Origin: Sepioteuthis lessoniana
Taxonomy: Eukaryota > Mollusca > Cephalopoda > Myopsida > Loliginidae
Direction: 5' to 3'
NCBI GenBank assembly: GCA_963585895.1
Contig: OY757904.1
Location: forward strand, 161,654,742-161,718,741
Length of the DNA: 64,000 bases
The notes beneath the pieces were generated by a model that had not been told where the DNA came from, ran no database searches, and saw only the letters and a program-made list of their open reading frames with translations. Shown in pieces: positions 1 to 12,312 of the stretch (positions within the stretch are counted from its first letter, which is position 1; each line of letters begins with the position of its first letter). The position numbers and the translations under genes are program-made.

Positions 1-10
1 CGCTGCTACA

Positions 11-48
11 ACCACTACTACTAGTAGTAGTAGTTGTAGTAGTGGTAG
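11..48. repeat. imperfect triplet palindrome (CTA/TAG)
   Basis: A run of CTA triplets turns into TAG triplets, giving an imperfect inverted repeat able to fold on itself. Nothing suggests coding. Confidence 0.5.
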
Positions 49-60
49 AAATAATAATTT

Positions 61-769
61 TAAGTGGTCTAAATTTTTTGAGCAGGACAATAGAGAGAAA
101 AAGAAAGTAAGATGAAAGAAAGACAAGCAGAAAATATCAATAATGGTATTGATCCTTTGATTAAGTCTTCACACCAGTCCTGGTTGATTTCTAAACAGTT
201 TCAGGACAATGACTACAGAATTCAAAATGTTTTCAGAAGACAACATAAACATTGATTATTCTAGGAATTAAGACAAAATTGATTATATTCATAATAAAAA
301 AATATCCATTGAATTCTAAGAAATATTTTAGGAGTGGCAGTCAGAAAAACACAGTATTTTTATGAAGTGACAAAAATAAAATATTTATTCTCACTTAAGA
401 CACTGGCATAAAGTAGATGATAACATGCAGCTATAATTTTTTTCTTTATGCAAAAGATGTGAAATTGAAAAACATCAGAACTGGATAAACTTTATATCAA
501 GTTGAAGTGGCTGGACACTGTCAAGGCTGACAAAGGGAGTAAAAGTCTTTTTCTACTACTGTCTGAGCATGTAAAAGTGCTTAGTTCAAGAGTCGACTCA
601 CCCACTCTATTCTCAACATTTTCGTGTCTGTAACCATACATTTTATCTGGATATCTTACAATGGAACAGAGAGCAGGGATAAATGGATTTATGCCTATTC
701 CAATAGTATTAAAGACTATTAATAACTTCAAATGAAAATCAAACTTGGTTTAATGATTTTGCATTTTAT
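61..769. other. non-coding AT-rich stretch
   Basis: No recognisable gene. A 79-codon minus-strand frame at 492-731 has no familiar motif and no flanking splice pattern, so it is not called. Confidence 0.4.
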
Positions 770-945
770 GAAACCATTTTTCGGCACCTTTAATCCCTCT
801 ATCTCAATATCTGTTCTGATTCCGTTAGCCATAACCGGGTACAAGTGTTAAGCATTCCTGTATTGTTACTCGCCTGCAACCTCAAGATGATTGTCTCCTT
901 AGAAGCTTAGGGAACCAACGCCTATAACCGTTACACCATGTGTCC
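770..945 (-). repeat. tRNA-derived SINE-like copy
   Basis: Read on the minus strand, the 5' end at about 945 has a tRNA-like A-box context (GGTGTAACGGTTATAGGCG), followed by about 170 bases of non-coding body. The promoter resembles that of SINE family A elsewhere in the window, but the body differs. It could be a third SINE family; this is a single copy here, so the boundaries are uncertain. Confidence 0.4.
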
Positions 946-1039
946 TGCTTGACAATTCAGAGTGGATTTTTGGGACTTATAAACTTAATGTTCTTACTTG
1001 ACTAGAATTACTACTATTATGTATGATTTTTACCTTCGC

Positions 1040-1600
1040 TCATATTCAGATTTTTTTTCATCTAGCCTTCTTAATTATGGGTTCCCATATTGTATTGAAC
1101 TCTATACTTGGTCTACTCAGCAGGTCATTGTAGCCCAAAATATGTGCTGATTCCTTAAGGCGTCTAATCCTCCAATGTTCATCCCTATCAATTATTTCAA
1201 CTTTATCCCATAAAGGCTGATGGTTTCCCTTTTCCTTCCATATATGGTCCGCCATACCCGACTTTTCATTCTCACCTCGTACTACTACCTTCCGATGTTC
1301 TTCTCGCCTTACTTTTAGTGGGTGACCTGTCTCACCTTTGTATATTTTACCACAACTGCCACAGTTCTTGGTCATGTTAAAATCCGTTGGTGGCTTGACC
1401 TGGAAGAGATACCTCCGTAGAGTTGAACTACTTGTGAATACTGTCCTGATGTCATATAGACTACATATCTTTTGGATCCTCTCGGCGAGTCCTTTGACAT
1501 AGGGCAGACATACCGTGGTGAGTTTTCGGGTATTGTCCTCAATCCTCCGATCTAGGTTTCTTGGAGCCGATATTATGCGCTCTGGTTAGTTGTTACGATG
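1040..1600 (-). mobile_element. Penelope-like element fragment, C-terminal GIY-YIG region
   Basis: The minus strand encodes the end of a Penelope-like element protein: a connector (LPYVKGLAERIQKICSLYDI) and then a GIY-YIG-type nuclease domain with CGKIYKGETG, LKVRREEHRK and SAHILGYNDLLSRPSIE. Penelope-like elements are retroelements without capsid or envelope that pair a reverse transcriptase with a GIY-YIG nuclease. Only the 3' part of the ORF is present, so this is a 5'-truncated, inactive copy. Its sequence is clearly different from the second Penelope-like family at 16.4-17.0 kb and 61.1-62.3 kb. Confidence 0.8.
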
Positions 1601-1774
1601 GAGGTTGTGTTTCAGTAGCAGGGGAACAACAGTGATAAGACAAATAGCAACATTACTATAATGTTGTTTATTTTCATTGTTCTTAGCTAGTTTTGAAATA
1701 TATTGGTTATCATAAAGAGAAAAACATTCTTCATTTGAGCAAAGGATATGCTATGCCACCAGTGCCTCCAGTAG

Positions 1775-1816
<42 letters not shown>

Positions 1817-2329
1817 GTAGCTTGGCATATTTATAAATAGGGGTCAATATTGGTGATACAGCCTATGTATGTCTAAGTTTGTATATATATATATATATAT
1901 ATATATCGCTGAGAGAAAAATAAATATTTTTAAATAAGTAGGTCAACAAATGATTTCAAATTTAGTATTTAGTTGTTTTTGTTAATTCTTTATGTCATTC
2001 GATGTACTTCCGCTGGTTTTGGAAAAAGTTATGTTAATTGTTAATGTAGCCCCAATGAGCATTTGCAACATTTGAAGTAGTCATCTAAGTAATTTTCCAT
2101 CATCAAATAAAATATTTTATATTGTGGCTGTATTTTTTCCTAATGATTTCTTATAGATTTTCCTCGATGTATGGTAATTTTATAGTGGTATATGTTTGTG
2201 CAATTTTGGTTCCCATAACTGTTCCTGGCATGTGGATGTAAATTTTAGTCAAATTAGAAAGAATAATTACACTGGTCAACAACAACAACAACAAAAATTG
2301 AAATAGCGCCGAGGCACCAAACATCTTTT
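1601..2329. other. non-coding, two (TA)n tracts
   Basis: AT-rich DNA with TA dinucleotide runs at 1777-1814 and 1882-1906. No gene or recognised repeat body. Confidence 0.5.
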
Positions 2330-3100
2330 TAAAGCTAATTTGAGAGCGCTGGATCTGAAAATGACCTCACTTTTTCTTGGTCAGCAAACGCTTTTTTGAA
2401 AAAAAGGCGTTTTTTCATTTGCTTTTGATATTGACCGATGGCAATATTTCTCAAAGTAAAATCTTAGAAACTTCTCAATTCGTGCTTAAACCAACAAATA
2501 TGCGTCTACTTATTGAGAAATATCATTTTTGCAAAACAATCAAACTCTAAAACTATAAAAATACCACTGAATATACCAAGACCAACAAGTATTTTCATCA
2601 AATCATTTAATAAACTAACAGCAGAAATAAAACCTTCGTGAACAAAAGAACTATACTAATTTTTTTCTCTTTTTTGATCGTCTGTCATGTTCAATATTAT
2701 TAAAGTTCCTTTAGATATTCCAGCAATAGTCAGCCATCATTCGTTTGTACCACCGTCCAAGGAAGCGCTCTTCCATTGTTTTGATATCGCGATGGAATCG
2801 TTCTCCTTGCTCATCACTCACATTACTCCGCAATTATTCGGAAATTTATCCAGATTGCTAAGTAGAAAATGAACTTTAATACTCACATTAGCGCCTATAT
2901 CCTGTAGACTTTACAATATCTTTTCCACTAACTCCTTGTAGTTTTCGTCCCGGCAACCACCTAAGATGTTTTCCCCACTTCAACAAACGATGTTTAATTA
3001 AGCGTGTAATTCTAAACCATCCATTGAATTAACAAATTCATTATTCTTAGTAAATTTCCTGATATAATGTTTATCATGTACAATGGAATATGTGTATTCA
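2330..3100 (-). mobile_element. decayed copy of a repeat-encoded protein
   Basis: Minus-strand translation of about 2990-2690 gives KVHFLLSNLDKFPNNCG, then a frame change, then SDEQGERFHRDIKTMEERF and MMADYCWNI. I recognise this pattern from an uncharacterised protein found in many copies in invertebrate genomes, presumably transposon-encoded. At least one frameshift and a stop after WNI mark it as a pseudogene. About 350 bases on the low-coordinate side look like its 3' non-coding part. I cannot name the transposon superfamily. Confidence 0.5.
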
Positions 3101-3597
3101 GTGGGAATGTCTTTTGTTGGAGTTTCTTTTCAACTGTGAAAACAAAAGCTCTCAATGTGCTTGGTTTCCTTCCGAAGAGAAGGGACAAAGTAATGAGATA
3201 AATTTATGAATATCAAACAGAAGAAGAAAGTGTTTCATTTTTTATGTCAATTTAATTATCAGATTTACTAAAGTGTATTACTGATAAACTTTATCAACTA
3301 ATTTGAATTTTGGCGATAAATTTGAAAAATTCGATACTTCTATTTTAAATTTTCAAAATCAAAAAACCCTTTTTTTATATAAAAATAGTTTATGTCAGGT
3401 GGCTGATATAAAGTTCTCGGCTAACTTGAAAATTGTTAAGGTTCTACAAATTTTATTAACTAAATTTTGCGTTCAGCCAAGATCGTAAATTGATCTTTTT
3501 TCCAAAAATGAGCAATCACAGGACTGCAAAAAAAGGTAGTTAACCATGAAAAACTAAGGCCATTTCCGAAATCAATTTTTCTTTACATTTTTGTAAT
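3101..3597. other. non-coding AT-rich stretch
   Basis: No gene seen. A 61-codon plus-strand frame at 3303-3488 looks like chance in AT-rich DNA. Confidence 0.4.
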
Positions 3598-6500
3598 AAA
3601 ATATTCCTCTGGGTCTAATAAGGGTGTATACCAAATTTTTGTTTACTTTAGAATCTTCCTCTGGGTCTAATAAGGGGGTATACCAAATTTTTGTTTACTT
3701 TAAAATCTTCCTCTGGGTCTAATAAGGGTGTATACCAAATTTTTGTTTACTTTAAAATCTTCCTCTGGGTCTAATAAGGGGGTATACCAAATTTTTGTTT
3801 ACTTTAAAATATTCCTCTGGGTCTAATAAGGGTGTATACCAAATTTTTGTTTACTTTAAAATCTTCCTCTGGGTCTAATAAGGGGGTATACCAAATTTTT
3901 GTTTACTTTAAAATCTTCCTCTGGGTCTAATAAGGGTGTATACCAAATTTTTGTTTACTTTAAAATCTTCCTCTGGGTTTAACAAGGGTGTATACCAATT
4001 TTTTGTTTACTTTAAAATCTTCCTCTGGGTCTAATAAGGGTGTATACCAAATTTTTGTTTACTTTAAAATCTTCCTCTGGGTCTAATAAGGGTGTATACC
4101 AAATTTTTGTTTACTTTAAAATCTTCCTCTGGGTCTAATAAGGGTGTATACCAAATTTTTGTTTACTTTAAAATCTTCCTCTGGGTCTTATAAGGGTGTA
4201 TACCAAATTTTTTTTTTTTTACTTTAAAATCTTACCTCTGGGTATAAAAAGTGTGTATACCATTTTTTTTTCTTTTTTGCATTAAATCTTCCTCTGGGTC
4301 TAATAAGGGTGTATACAAAATTTTTGTTTACTTTAAAATCTTCCTCTGGGTCTAATAAGGGGGTATACCAAATTTTTGTTTACTTTAAAATCTTCCTCTG
4401 GGTCTAATAAGGGTGTATACCAAATTTTTGTTTACTTTAAAATCTTCCTCTGGGTTTAACAAGGGTGTATACCAATTTTTTGTTTACTTTAAAATCTTCC
4501 TCTGGGTCTAATAAGGGTGTATACCAAATTTTTGTTTACTTTAAAATCTTCCTCTGGGTCTAATAAGGGTGTATACCAAATTTTTGTTTACTTTAAAATC
4601 TTCCTCTGGGTCTAATAAGGGTGTATACCAAATTTTTTGTTTACTTTAAAATCTTCCTCTGGGTCTAATAAGGGTGTATACCAAATTTTTGTTTACTTTA
4701 AAATCTTTCTCTGGGTCTAATAAGGGTGTATACCAAATTTTTGTTTACTTTAAAATCTTCCTCTGGGTCTAATAAGGGTGTATACCAAATTTTTGTTTAC
4801 TTTAAAATCTCCCTCTGGGTCTTATAAGGGTGTATACCAAATTTTTGTTTACTTTAAAATCTTCCTCTGGGTCTAATAAGGGTGTATACCAAATTTTTGT
4901 TTACTTTAGAATCTTCCTCTGGGTCTGATAAGGGTGTATACCAAATTTTTGTTTACTTTAGAATCTTCCTCTGGGTCTAATAAGGGTGTATAACAATTTT
5001 TTTTTTTTACTTTAGAATCTTCCTCTGGGTCTAATAAGGGTGTATACCAAATTTTTTTTTTTTACTTTAGAATCTTCCTCTGGGTCTAATAAGGGTGTAT
5101 ACCAAATGTTTTTTTTTTACTTTAGAATCTTCCTCTGGGTCTAATAAGGGTGTATACCAAATTTTTTTTTTTACTTTAGAATTTTCCTCTGGGTCTAATA
5201 AGGGTGTATACCAAATTTTTTTTTTTTTACTTTAGAATCTTCCTCTGGGTCTAATAAGGGTGTATACCAAATTTTTTTTTTTAACTTTGGAATCTTACTC
5301 AGCGTGTAATAAGAGAGTATACCAATTTTTTTCTTTTTTGCGTTAAAATCTTCCTCTTGGTCTAATAAGGGTGTATACCAAATGTTTTTTGTTTACTTTA
5401 AAATCTTCCTCTGGGTCTAATAAGGGTGTATACCAAATTTTTGTTTACTTTAAAATCTTCCTCTGGGTCTAATAAGGGTGTATACCAAATTTTTGTTTAC
5501 TTTAAAATCTTCCTCTGGGTCTAATAAGGGTGTATACCAAATTTTTTTTTTTTAATTTAGAGTCTTCCTCTGGGTCTAATAAGGGTGTATACCAAATGTT
5601 TTTTTTTTACTTTAGAATCTTCCTCTGGGTCTAATTAGGGTGTATACCAAATGTTTTTTTTTTACTTTAGAATCTTCCTCTGGGTCTAATAAGGGTGTAT
5701 ACCAAATTTTTTTTTTTTACTTTAGAATCTTCCTCTGGGTCTAAAAAGGGTGTATACCAAATTTTTTTTTTTTACTTTAGAATCTTCCTCTGGGTCTAAT
5801 AAGGGTGTATACCAAATTTTTTTTTTTTACTTTAGAATCTTCCTCTGGGTCTAATAAGGGTGTATACCAAATTTTTTTTTTTTTAACTTTGGAATCTTCC
5901 TCTGGGTCTAATAAGGGTGTATACCAAATTTTTTTTTTTTACTTTAGAATCTTCCTCTGGGTCTGATAAGGGTGTATACCAAATTTTTTTTTTTTACTTT
6001 AGAATCTTCCTCTGGGTCTAATAAGGGTGTATACCAAATGTTTTTTTTTTACTTTAAAATCTTCCTCTGGGTCTAATAAGGGTGTATACCAAATTTTTGT
6101 TTACTTTAAAATCTTCCTCTGGGTCTAATAAGGGTGTATACCAAATTTTTGTTTACTTTAAAATCTTCCTCTGGGTCTTATAAGGGTGTATACCAAATTT
6201 TTTTTTTTTTACTTTAAAATCTTACCTCTGGGTATAAAAAGTGTGTATACCATTTTTTTTTCTTTTTTGCATTAAATCTTCCTCTGGGTCTAATAAGGGT
6301 GTATACAAAATTTTTGTTTACTTTAAAATCTTCCTCTGGGTCTAATAAGGGGGTATACCAAATTTTTGTTTACTTTAAAATCTTCCTCTGGGTCTAATAA
6401 GGGTGTATACCAAATTTTTGTTTACTTTAAAATCTTCCTCTGGGTTTAACAAGGGTGTATACCAATTTTTTGTTTACTTTAAAATCTTCCTCTGGGTCTA

Positions 6501-9500
6501 ATAAGGGTGTATACCAAATTTTTGTTTACTTTAAAATCTTCCTCTGGGTCTAATAAGGGTGTATACCAAATTTTTGTTTACTTTAAAATCTTCCTCTGGG
6601 TCTAATAAGGGTGTATACCAAATTTTTTGTTTACTTTAAAATCTTCCTCTGGGTCTAATAAGGGTGTATACCAAATTTTTGTTTACTTTAAAATCTTTCT
6701 CTGGGTCTAATAAGGGTGTATACCAAATTTTTGTTTACTTTAAAATCTTCCTCTGGGTCTAATAAGGGTGTATACCAAATTTTTGTTTACTTTAAAATCT
6801 CCCTCTGGGTCTTATAAGGGTGTATACCAAATTTTTGTTTACTTTAAAATCTTCCTCTGGGTCTAATAAGGGTGTATACCAAATTTTTGTTTACTTTAGA
6901 ATCTTCCTCTGGGTCTGATAAGGGTGTATACCAAATTTTTGTTTACTTTAGAATCTTCCTCTGGGTCTAATAAGGGTGTATAACAATTTTTTTTTTTTAC
7001 TTTAGAATCTTCCTCTGGGTCTAATAAGGGTGTATACCAAATTTTTTTTTTTTACTTTAGAATCTTCCTCTGGGTCTAATAAGGGTGTATACCAAATGTT
7101 TTTTTTTTACTTTAGAATCTTCCTCTGGGTCTAATAAGGGTGTATACCAAATTTTTTTTTTTACTTTAGAATTTTCCTCTGGGTCTAATAAGGGTGTATA
7201 CCAAATTTTTTTTTTTTTACTTTAGAATCTTCCTCTGGGTCTAATAAGGGTGTATACCAAATTTTTTTTTTTTTACTTTAGAATCTTCCTCTGGGTCTAA
7301 TAAGGGTGTATACCAAATTTTTTTTTTTAACTTTGGAATCTTACTCAGCGTGTAATAAGAGAGTATACCAATTTTTTTCTTTTTTGCGTTAAAATCTTCC
7401 TCTTGGTCTAATAAGGGTGTATACCAAATGTTTTTTGTTTACTTTAAAATCTTCCTCTGGGTCTAATAAGGGTGTATACCAAATTTTTGTTTACTTTAAA
7501 ATCTTCCTCTGGGTCTAATAAGGGTGTATACCAAATTTTTGTTTACTTTAAAATCTTCCTCTGGGTCTAATAAGGGTGTATACCAAATTTTTTTTTTTTA
7601 ATTTAGAGTCTTCCTCTGGGTCTAATAAGGGTGTATACCAAATGTTTTTTTTTTACTTTAGAATCTTCCTCTGGGTCTAATTAGGGTGTATACCAAATGT
7701 TTTTTTTTTACTTTAGAATCTTCCTCTGGGTCTAATAAGGGTGTATACCAAATTTTTTTTTTTTACTTTAGAATCTTCCTCTGGGTCTAAAAAGGGTGTA
7801 TACCAAATTTTTTTTTTTTACTTTAGAATCTTCCTCTGGGTCTAATAAGGGTGTATACCAAATTTTTGTTTACTTTAAAATCTTCCTCTGGGTCTAATAA
7901 GGGTGTATACCAAATTTTTGTTTACTTTAAAATCTTCCTCTGTGTCTTATAAGGGTGTATACCAAATTTTTTTTTTTTTACTTTAAAATCTTACCTCTGG
8001 GTATAAAAAGTGTGTATACCATTTTTTTTTCTTTTTTGCATTAAATCTTCCTCTGGGTCTAATAAGGGTGTATACAAAATTTTTGTTTACTTTAAAATCT
8101 TCCTCTGGGTCTAATAAGGGGGTATACCAAATTTTTGTTTACTTTAAAATCTTCCTCTGGGTCTAATAAGGGTGTATACCAAATTTTTGTTTACTTTAAA
8201 ATCTTCCTCTGGGTTTAACAAGGGTGTATACCAATTTTTTGTTTACTTTAAAATCTTCCTCTGGGTCTAATAAGGGTGTATACCAAATTTTTGTTTACTT
8301 TAAAATCTTCCTCTGGGTCTAATAAGGGTGTATACCAAATTTTTGTTTACTTTAAAATCTTCCTCTGGGTCTAATAAGGGTGTATACCAAATTTTTTGTT
8401 TACTTTAAAATCTTCCTCTGGGTCTAATAAGGGTGTATACCAAATTTTTGTTTACTTTAAAATCTTTCTCTGGGTCTAATAAGGGTGTATACCAAATTTT
8501 TGTTTACTTTAAAATCTTCCTCTGGGTCTAATAAGGGTGTATACCAAATTTTTGTTTACTTTAAAATCTCCCTCTGGGTCTTATAAGGGTGTATACCAAA
8601 TTTTTGTTTACTTTAAAATCTTCCTCTGGGTCTAATAAGGGTGTATACCAAATTTTTGTTTACTTTAGAATCTTCCTCTGGGTCTGATAAGGGTGTATAC
8701 CAAATTTTTGTTTACTTTAGAATCTTCCTCTGGGTCTAATAAGGGTGTATAACAATTTTTTTTTTTTACTTTAGAATCTTCCTCTGGGTCTAATAAGGGT
8801 GTATACCAAATTTTTTTTTTTTACTTTAGAATCTTCCTCTGGGTCTAATAAGGGTGTATACCAAATGTTTTTTTTTTACTTTAGAATCTTCCTCTGGGTC
8901 TAATAAGGGTGTATACCAAATTTTTTTTTTTACTTTAGAATTTTCCTCTGGGTCTAATAAGGGTGTATACCAAATTTTTTTTTTTTTACTTTAGAATCTT
9001 CCTCTGGGTCTAATAAGGGTGTATACCAAATTTTTTTTTTTTTACTTTAGAATCTTCCTCTGGGTCTAATAAGGGTGTATACCAAATTTTCTTTTTTAAC
9101 TTTGGAATCTTACTCAGCGTGTAATAAGAGAGTATACCAATTTTTTTCTTTTTTGCGTTAAAATCTTCCTCTTGGTCTAATAAGGGTGTATACCAAATGT
9201 TTTTTGTTTACTTTAAAATCTTCCTCTGGGTCTAATAAGGGTGTATACCAAATTTTTGTTTACTTTAAAATCTTCCTCTGGGTCTAATAAGGGTGTATAC
9301 CAAATTTTTGTTTACTTTAAAATCTTCCTCTGGGTCTAATAAGGGTGTATACCAAATTTTTTTTTTTTAATTTAGAGTCTTCCTCTGGGTCTAATAAGGG
9401 TGTATACCAAATGTTTTTTTTTTACTTTAGAATCTTCCTCTGGGTCTAATTAGGGTGTATACCAAATGTTTTTTTTTTACTTTAGAATCTTCCTCTGGGT

Positions 9501-10622
9501 CTAATAAGGGTGTATACCAAATTTTTTTTTTTTACTTTAGAATCTTCCTCTGGGTCTAAAAAGGGTGTATACCAAATTTTTTTTTTTTACTTTAGAATCT
9601 TCCTCTGGGTCTAATAAGGGTGTATACCAAATTTTTTTTTTTTACTTTAGAATCTTCCTCTGGGTCTAATAAGGGTGTATACCAAATTTTTTTTTTTTTA
9701 ACTTTGGAATCTTCCTCTGGGTCTAATAAGGGTGTATACCAAATTTTTTTTTTTTACTTTAGAATCTTCCTCTGGGTCTGATAAGGGTGTATACCAAATT
9801 TTTTTTTTTTACTTTAAAATCTTCCTCTGGGTCTAATAAGGGTGTATACCAAATGTTTTTTTTTTACTTTAGAATCTTCCTCTGGGTCTAATAAGGGTGT
9901 ATACCAAATTTTTTTTTTTACTTTAGAATTTTCCTCTGGGTCTAATAAGGGTGTATACCAAATTTTTTTTTTACTTTAGAATCTTCCTCTGGGTCTAATA
10001 AGGGTGTATACCAAATTTTTTTTTTTACTTTAGAATCTTCCTCTGGGTCTAATAAGGGTGTATACCAAATTTTTTTTTTTTACTTTAGAATCTTCCTCTG
10101 GGTCTAATAAGGGTGTATACCAAATGTTTTTTTTTTACTTTAGAATCTTCCTCTGGGTCTAATAAGGGTGTATACCAAATTTTTTTTTTTACTTTAGAAT
10201 TTTCCTCTGGGTCTAATAAGGGTGTATACCAAATTTTTTTTTTACTTTAGAATCTTCCTCTGGGTCTAATAAGGGTGTATACCAAATTTTTTTTTTTACT
10301 TTAGAATCTTCCTCTGGGTCTAATAAGGGTGTATACCAAATTTTTTTTTTTTACTTTAGAATCTTCCTCTGGGTCTAATAAGGGTGTATACCAAATGTTT
10401 TTTTTTTACTTTAGAATCTTCCTCTGGGTCTAATAAGGGTGTATACCAAATTTTTTTTTTTAACTTTGGAATCTTACTCAGCGTGTAATAAGAGAGTATA
10501 CCAATTTTTTTCTTTTTTGCGTTAAAATCTTCCTCTGGGTCTAATAAGGGTGTATACCATTTTTTTTTCTTTTTCGTGTCAAAATCTTCCTCTAGGCGTA
10601 GTAATTGTGAATACCATTTTTT
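3598..10622. repeat. 52-bp minisatellite with higher-order structure
   Basis: About 135 tandem copies of a roughly 52-bp unit that reads TTCCTCTGGGTCTAATAAGG, then GTGTATACCAAATT, then a T-rich spacer. Two main unit types alternate in blocks: type A has TTTTTGTTTACTTTAAAATC, and type B has an uninterrupted T-tract followed by ACTTTAGAATC. Rare marker units recur at fixed distances. GGTATAAAAAGTGTG starts at 4241, 6231 and 8000. ACTCAGCGTG starts at 5297, 7343, 9112 and 10477. Both markers therefore show the same 1769-bp block duplication. The array has no coding potential; the 104-codon minus frame at 10356-10670 is a repeat artefact. Confidence 0.97.
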
Positions 10623-11256
10623 GTAAAAGTAAATTAAACTTTTTTTTGACCATCTGCAAAGGACAGACAAATAAGCTTTCCCTTTTATTATTATCAGTTG
10701 TATAAATTTGCTGGTTTTTAAAATTGCACCAAAAATTATTCATTTCTTCAACACTGAACGTAAGGAATTATTTATTCTCTCTCTTTTCAAATATGAAAGG
10801 AACCAACCAAATTACCAAGATTAGGAAGCAAGTCTTGCAAATCATTAATACTAAAGTGATTTCAATTTTCATGGAAACGCCTTACAATTGAGGCCTTGTG
10901 TCAGACCAACTAAGAACAGGTCTATAGTCAAAGAAGAAAATGAAATATGAATATTTTTATTTTGGTTTATTTTTGCAGTAATGATAAAACTGGCACACAA
11001 TTCATACAATATTTAATAATTTTGTTTTATTTTTTTTTTTTTAGAAATATTATTCTTAAAATATAAATGAAAAAAAAATTCAGTCATCTGCCAACAATAA
11101 CAAAAAAAAACTTTTATGAAGAATATTTTGGAGATTTTTTTTTATATTTACACCAGTCAGAGTCTGTATTATTTTATACAGTTCAACTTGCAACAGCACA
11201 ATCTACACCAATGCTGATGTTTAAATAAGAAATCCTTAAAAAAATTGTTTTTATAT
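10623..11256 (-). other. 3' flank / probable 3' UTR of the class C receptor-like gene
   Basis: This holds the region just past the stop codon of the minus-strand gene. It is AT-rich and has no ORF. Several AATAAA-type signals are present on the minus strand, the clearest at 11026-11031, about 230 bases past the stop. It ends where the 52-bp minisatellite begins. Confidence 0.5.
11026..11031 (-). promoter_or_regulatory. candidate polyadenylation signal AATAAA
   Basis: The minus strand reads AATAAA here, about 230 bases after the TGA at 11257-11259. T-rich surroundings make chance matches common, so support is moderate. Confidence 0.35.
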
Positions 11257-12312
11257 TCACATTTTATCTGTGCTATTTGTTCCTGAATTAGTTATGTTTA
11301 GAAGTGAAGGTGAAATAGTTGTTTTGCTATTATCTTCAGAATAATAAAATTCTATTGGGGACATCGTAACTGCTGCATAATGGAATTCTAATGCTGATTT
11401 CTTTTTTCTTTCTGAGACGGAGATTTGATGGATAGTTTTTCTTTTGGCAGTGGAATTCAATTGATTCTCCTCTTTACTCAAATCTTTTGCTTTTTTGGTT
11501 GACTTTTGTGATGCCAGTTTTTTACCATTTGCTTTATTCTCAGAATCATCTTCAACAATATTCATTGCCTCTTCTTCATCTTTACTTTGTTTCTTTGAAC
11601 TTTCTTTCAATGTGCTTTTTTTTGGTACATCACTTTCGACTGAATCTGATATTTTTCCTCCTGACTTAGATTTTTGCTTTTTTCTATTCGTTTCCTTAAA
11701 TTTATTTGTTGAGTTATTAAGTGTTTTTTCTTCCTCACTGCCAAAATCTGACTCTTCTTCATCTTTTTCTTTACCTTCTCCTGGATCATTTTTGCTTTTA
11801 TTCATCAAAGTGGAATTACTTTGAAATATTGATTTAACCAATAATTCCCATTCTGATGTCCCATTGACATCGCTTTGATCTTTTCTTGTAATGTTCAATT
11901 CTTGTTTAGTTTTTATTAAATTACCCTTTGTACTGAACTTGGGCGTTTTCTTTCGTCTCTTTTTCTTAATGCCTGATAGACTGCCTTGATTTTTCCAAAA
12001 TACACCTTGCTGTACTTTTTCTGCAGTAGAATTTGTGGGTTCACGTCTTTCGGCAGCTGATGCTGATTTTCTTGATGAGGATGACACAGGTACACAACGT
12101 CTACGGTCAAAGTTAGGTTCTGTTCCTATTGGACAAATATCACAACGAGTTTCTTCAGGAAGATAATGGCCAGGAGGACAAGGGACACACATCCAGCAAC
12201 AGTGATCTTTAATCATAAATGATTTCATCTCTCCAGGTTCACATGGAAGACTGCAGAATGATGGCGGAAAACTTGGTTCTCGAATACGAAATTTAACCAA
12301 AGCCAAAGTGGA
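11257..12312 (-). CDS. last exon: NCD3G cysteine-rich domain plus long sequon-rich tail, 7TM-less class C receptor-like protein
   Basis: The 3'-terminal exon seen in the window, with acceptor ...TTTTCAG at 12313-12315, encodes 351 residues and a TGA stop. Residues about 20-73 of the exon are a nine-cysteine NCD3G domain with all nine Cys present (FCSLPC, DHCCWMCVPC, TRCDIC, RRRC). In metabotropic glutamate receptors this domain joins the ligand-binding head to the seven-helix bundle. Here CVP is followed instead by about 276 residues rich in Lys, Ser, Glu and Asn. This tail has about ten N-X-S/T sequons, a basic cluster KKKRRKK and no hydrophobic segment. An open frame this long in AT-rich DNA argues that the tail is coding. 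The product would be a secreted, glycosylated ectodomain. Alternatively, a donor inside the exon (for example GGTAAA near 11775 or GGTAAT near 11925) could splice to a 7TM exon beyond the window. The leading MLHSLIFLLLFFFQ of the full open frame lies in the intron's pyrimidine tract and is not assigned to the exon. Confidence 0.85.
   Translation of the reverse strand, partial: STLALVKFRIREPSFPPSFCSLPCEPGEMKSFMIKDHCCWMCVPCPPGHYLPEETRCDICPIGTEPNFDRRRCVPVSSSSRKSASAAERREPTNSTAEKVQQGVFWKNQGSLSGIKKKRRKKTPKFSTKGNLIKTKQELNITRKDQSDVNGTSEWELLVKSIFQSNSTLMNKSKNDPGEGKEKDEEESDFGSEEEKTLNNSTNKFKETNRKKQKSKSGGKISDSVESDVPKKSTLKESSKKQSKDEEEAMNIVEDDSENKANGKKLASQKSTKKAKDLSKEENQLNSTAKRKTIHQISVSERKKKSALEFHYAAVTMSPIEFYYSEDNSKTTISPSLLNITNSGTNSTDKM

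Noticed and set aside
10356-10670. 104-codon minus-strand frame with KKKK and TPLLDPEED repeats
   Set aside because: It is a translation of the end of the 52-bp minisatellite.
1-11256. A 7TM exon of the receptor gene downstream of the last exon
   Set aside because: Minus-strand frames there are Penelope-like, repeat-encoded or satellite sequence. None shows seven hydrophobic segments or mGluR 7TM motifs.
11487-12110. Other open frames in the last receptor exon (plus-strand 60- and 109-codon frames; minus-strand 60- and 64-codon frames)
   Set aside because: Shadows of the real minus-strand coding frame; the NCD3G frame alone continues the upstream exons in phase.
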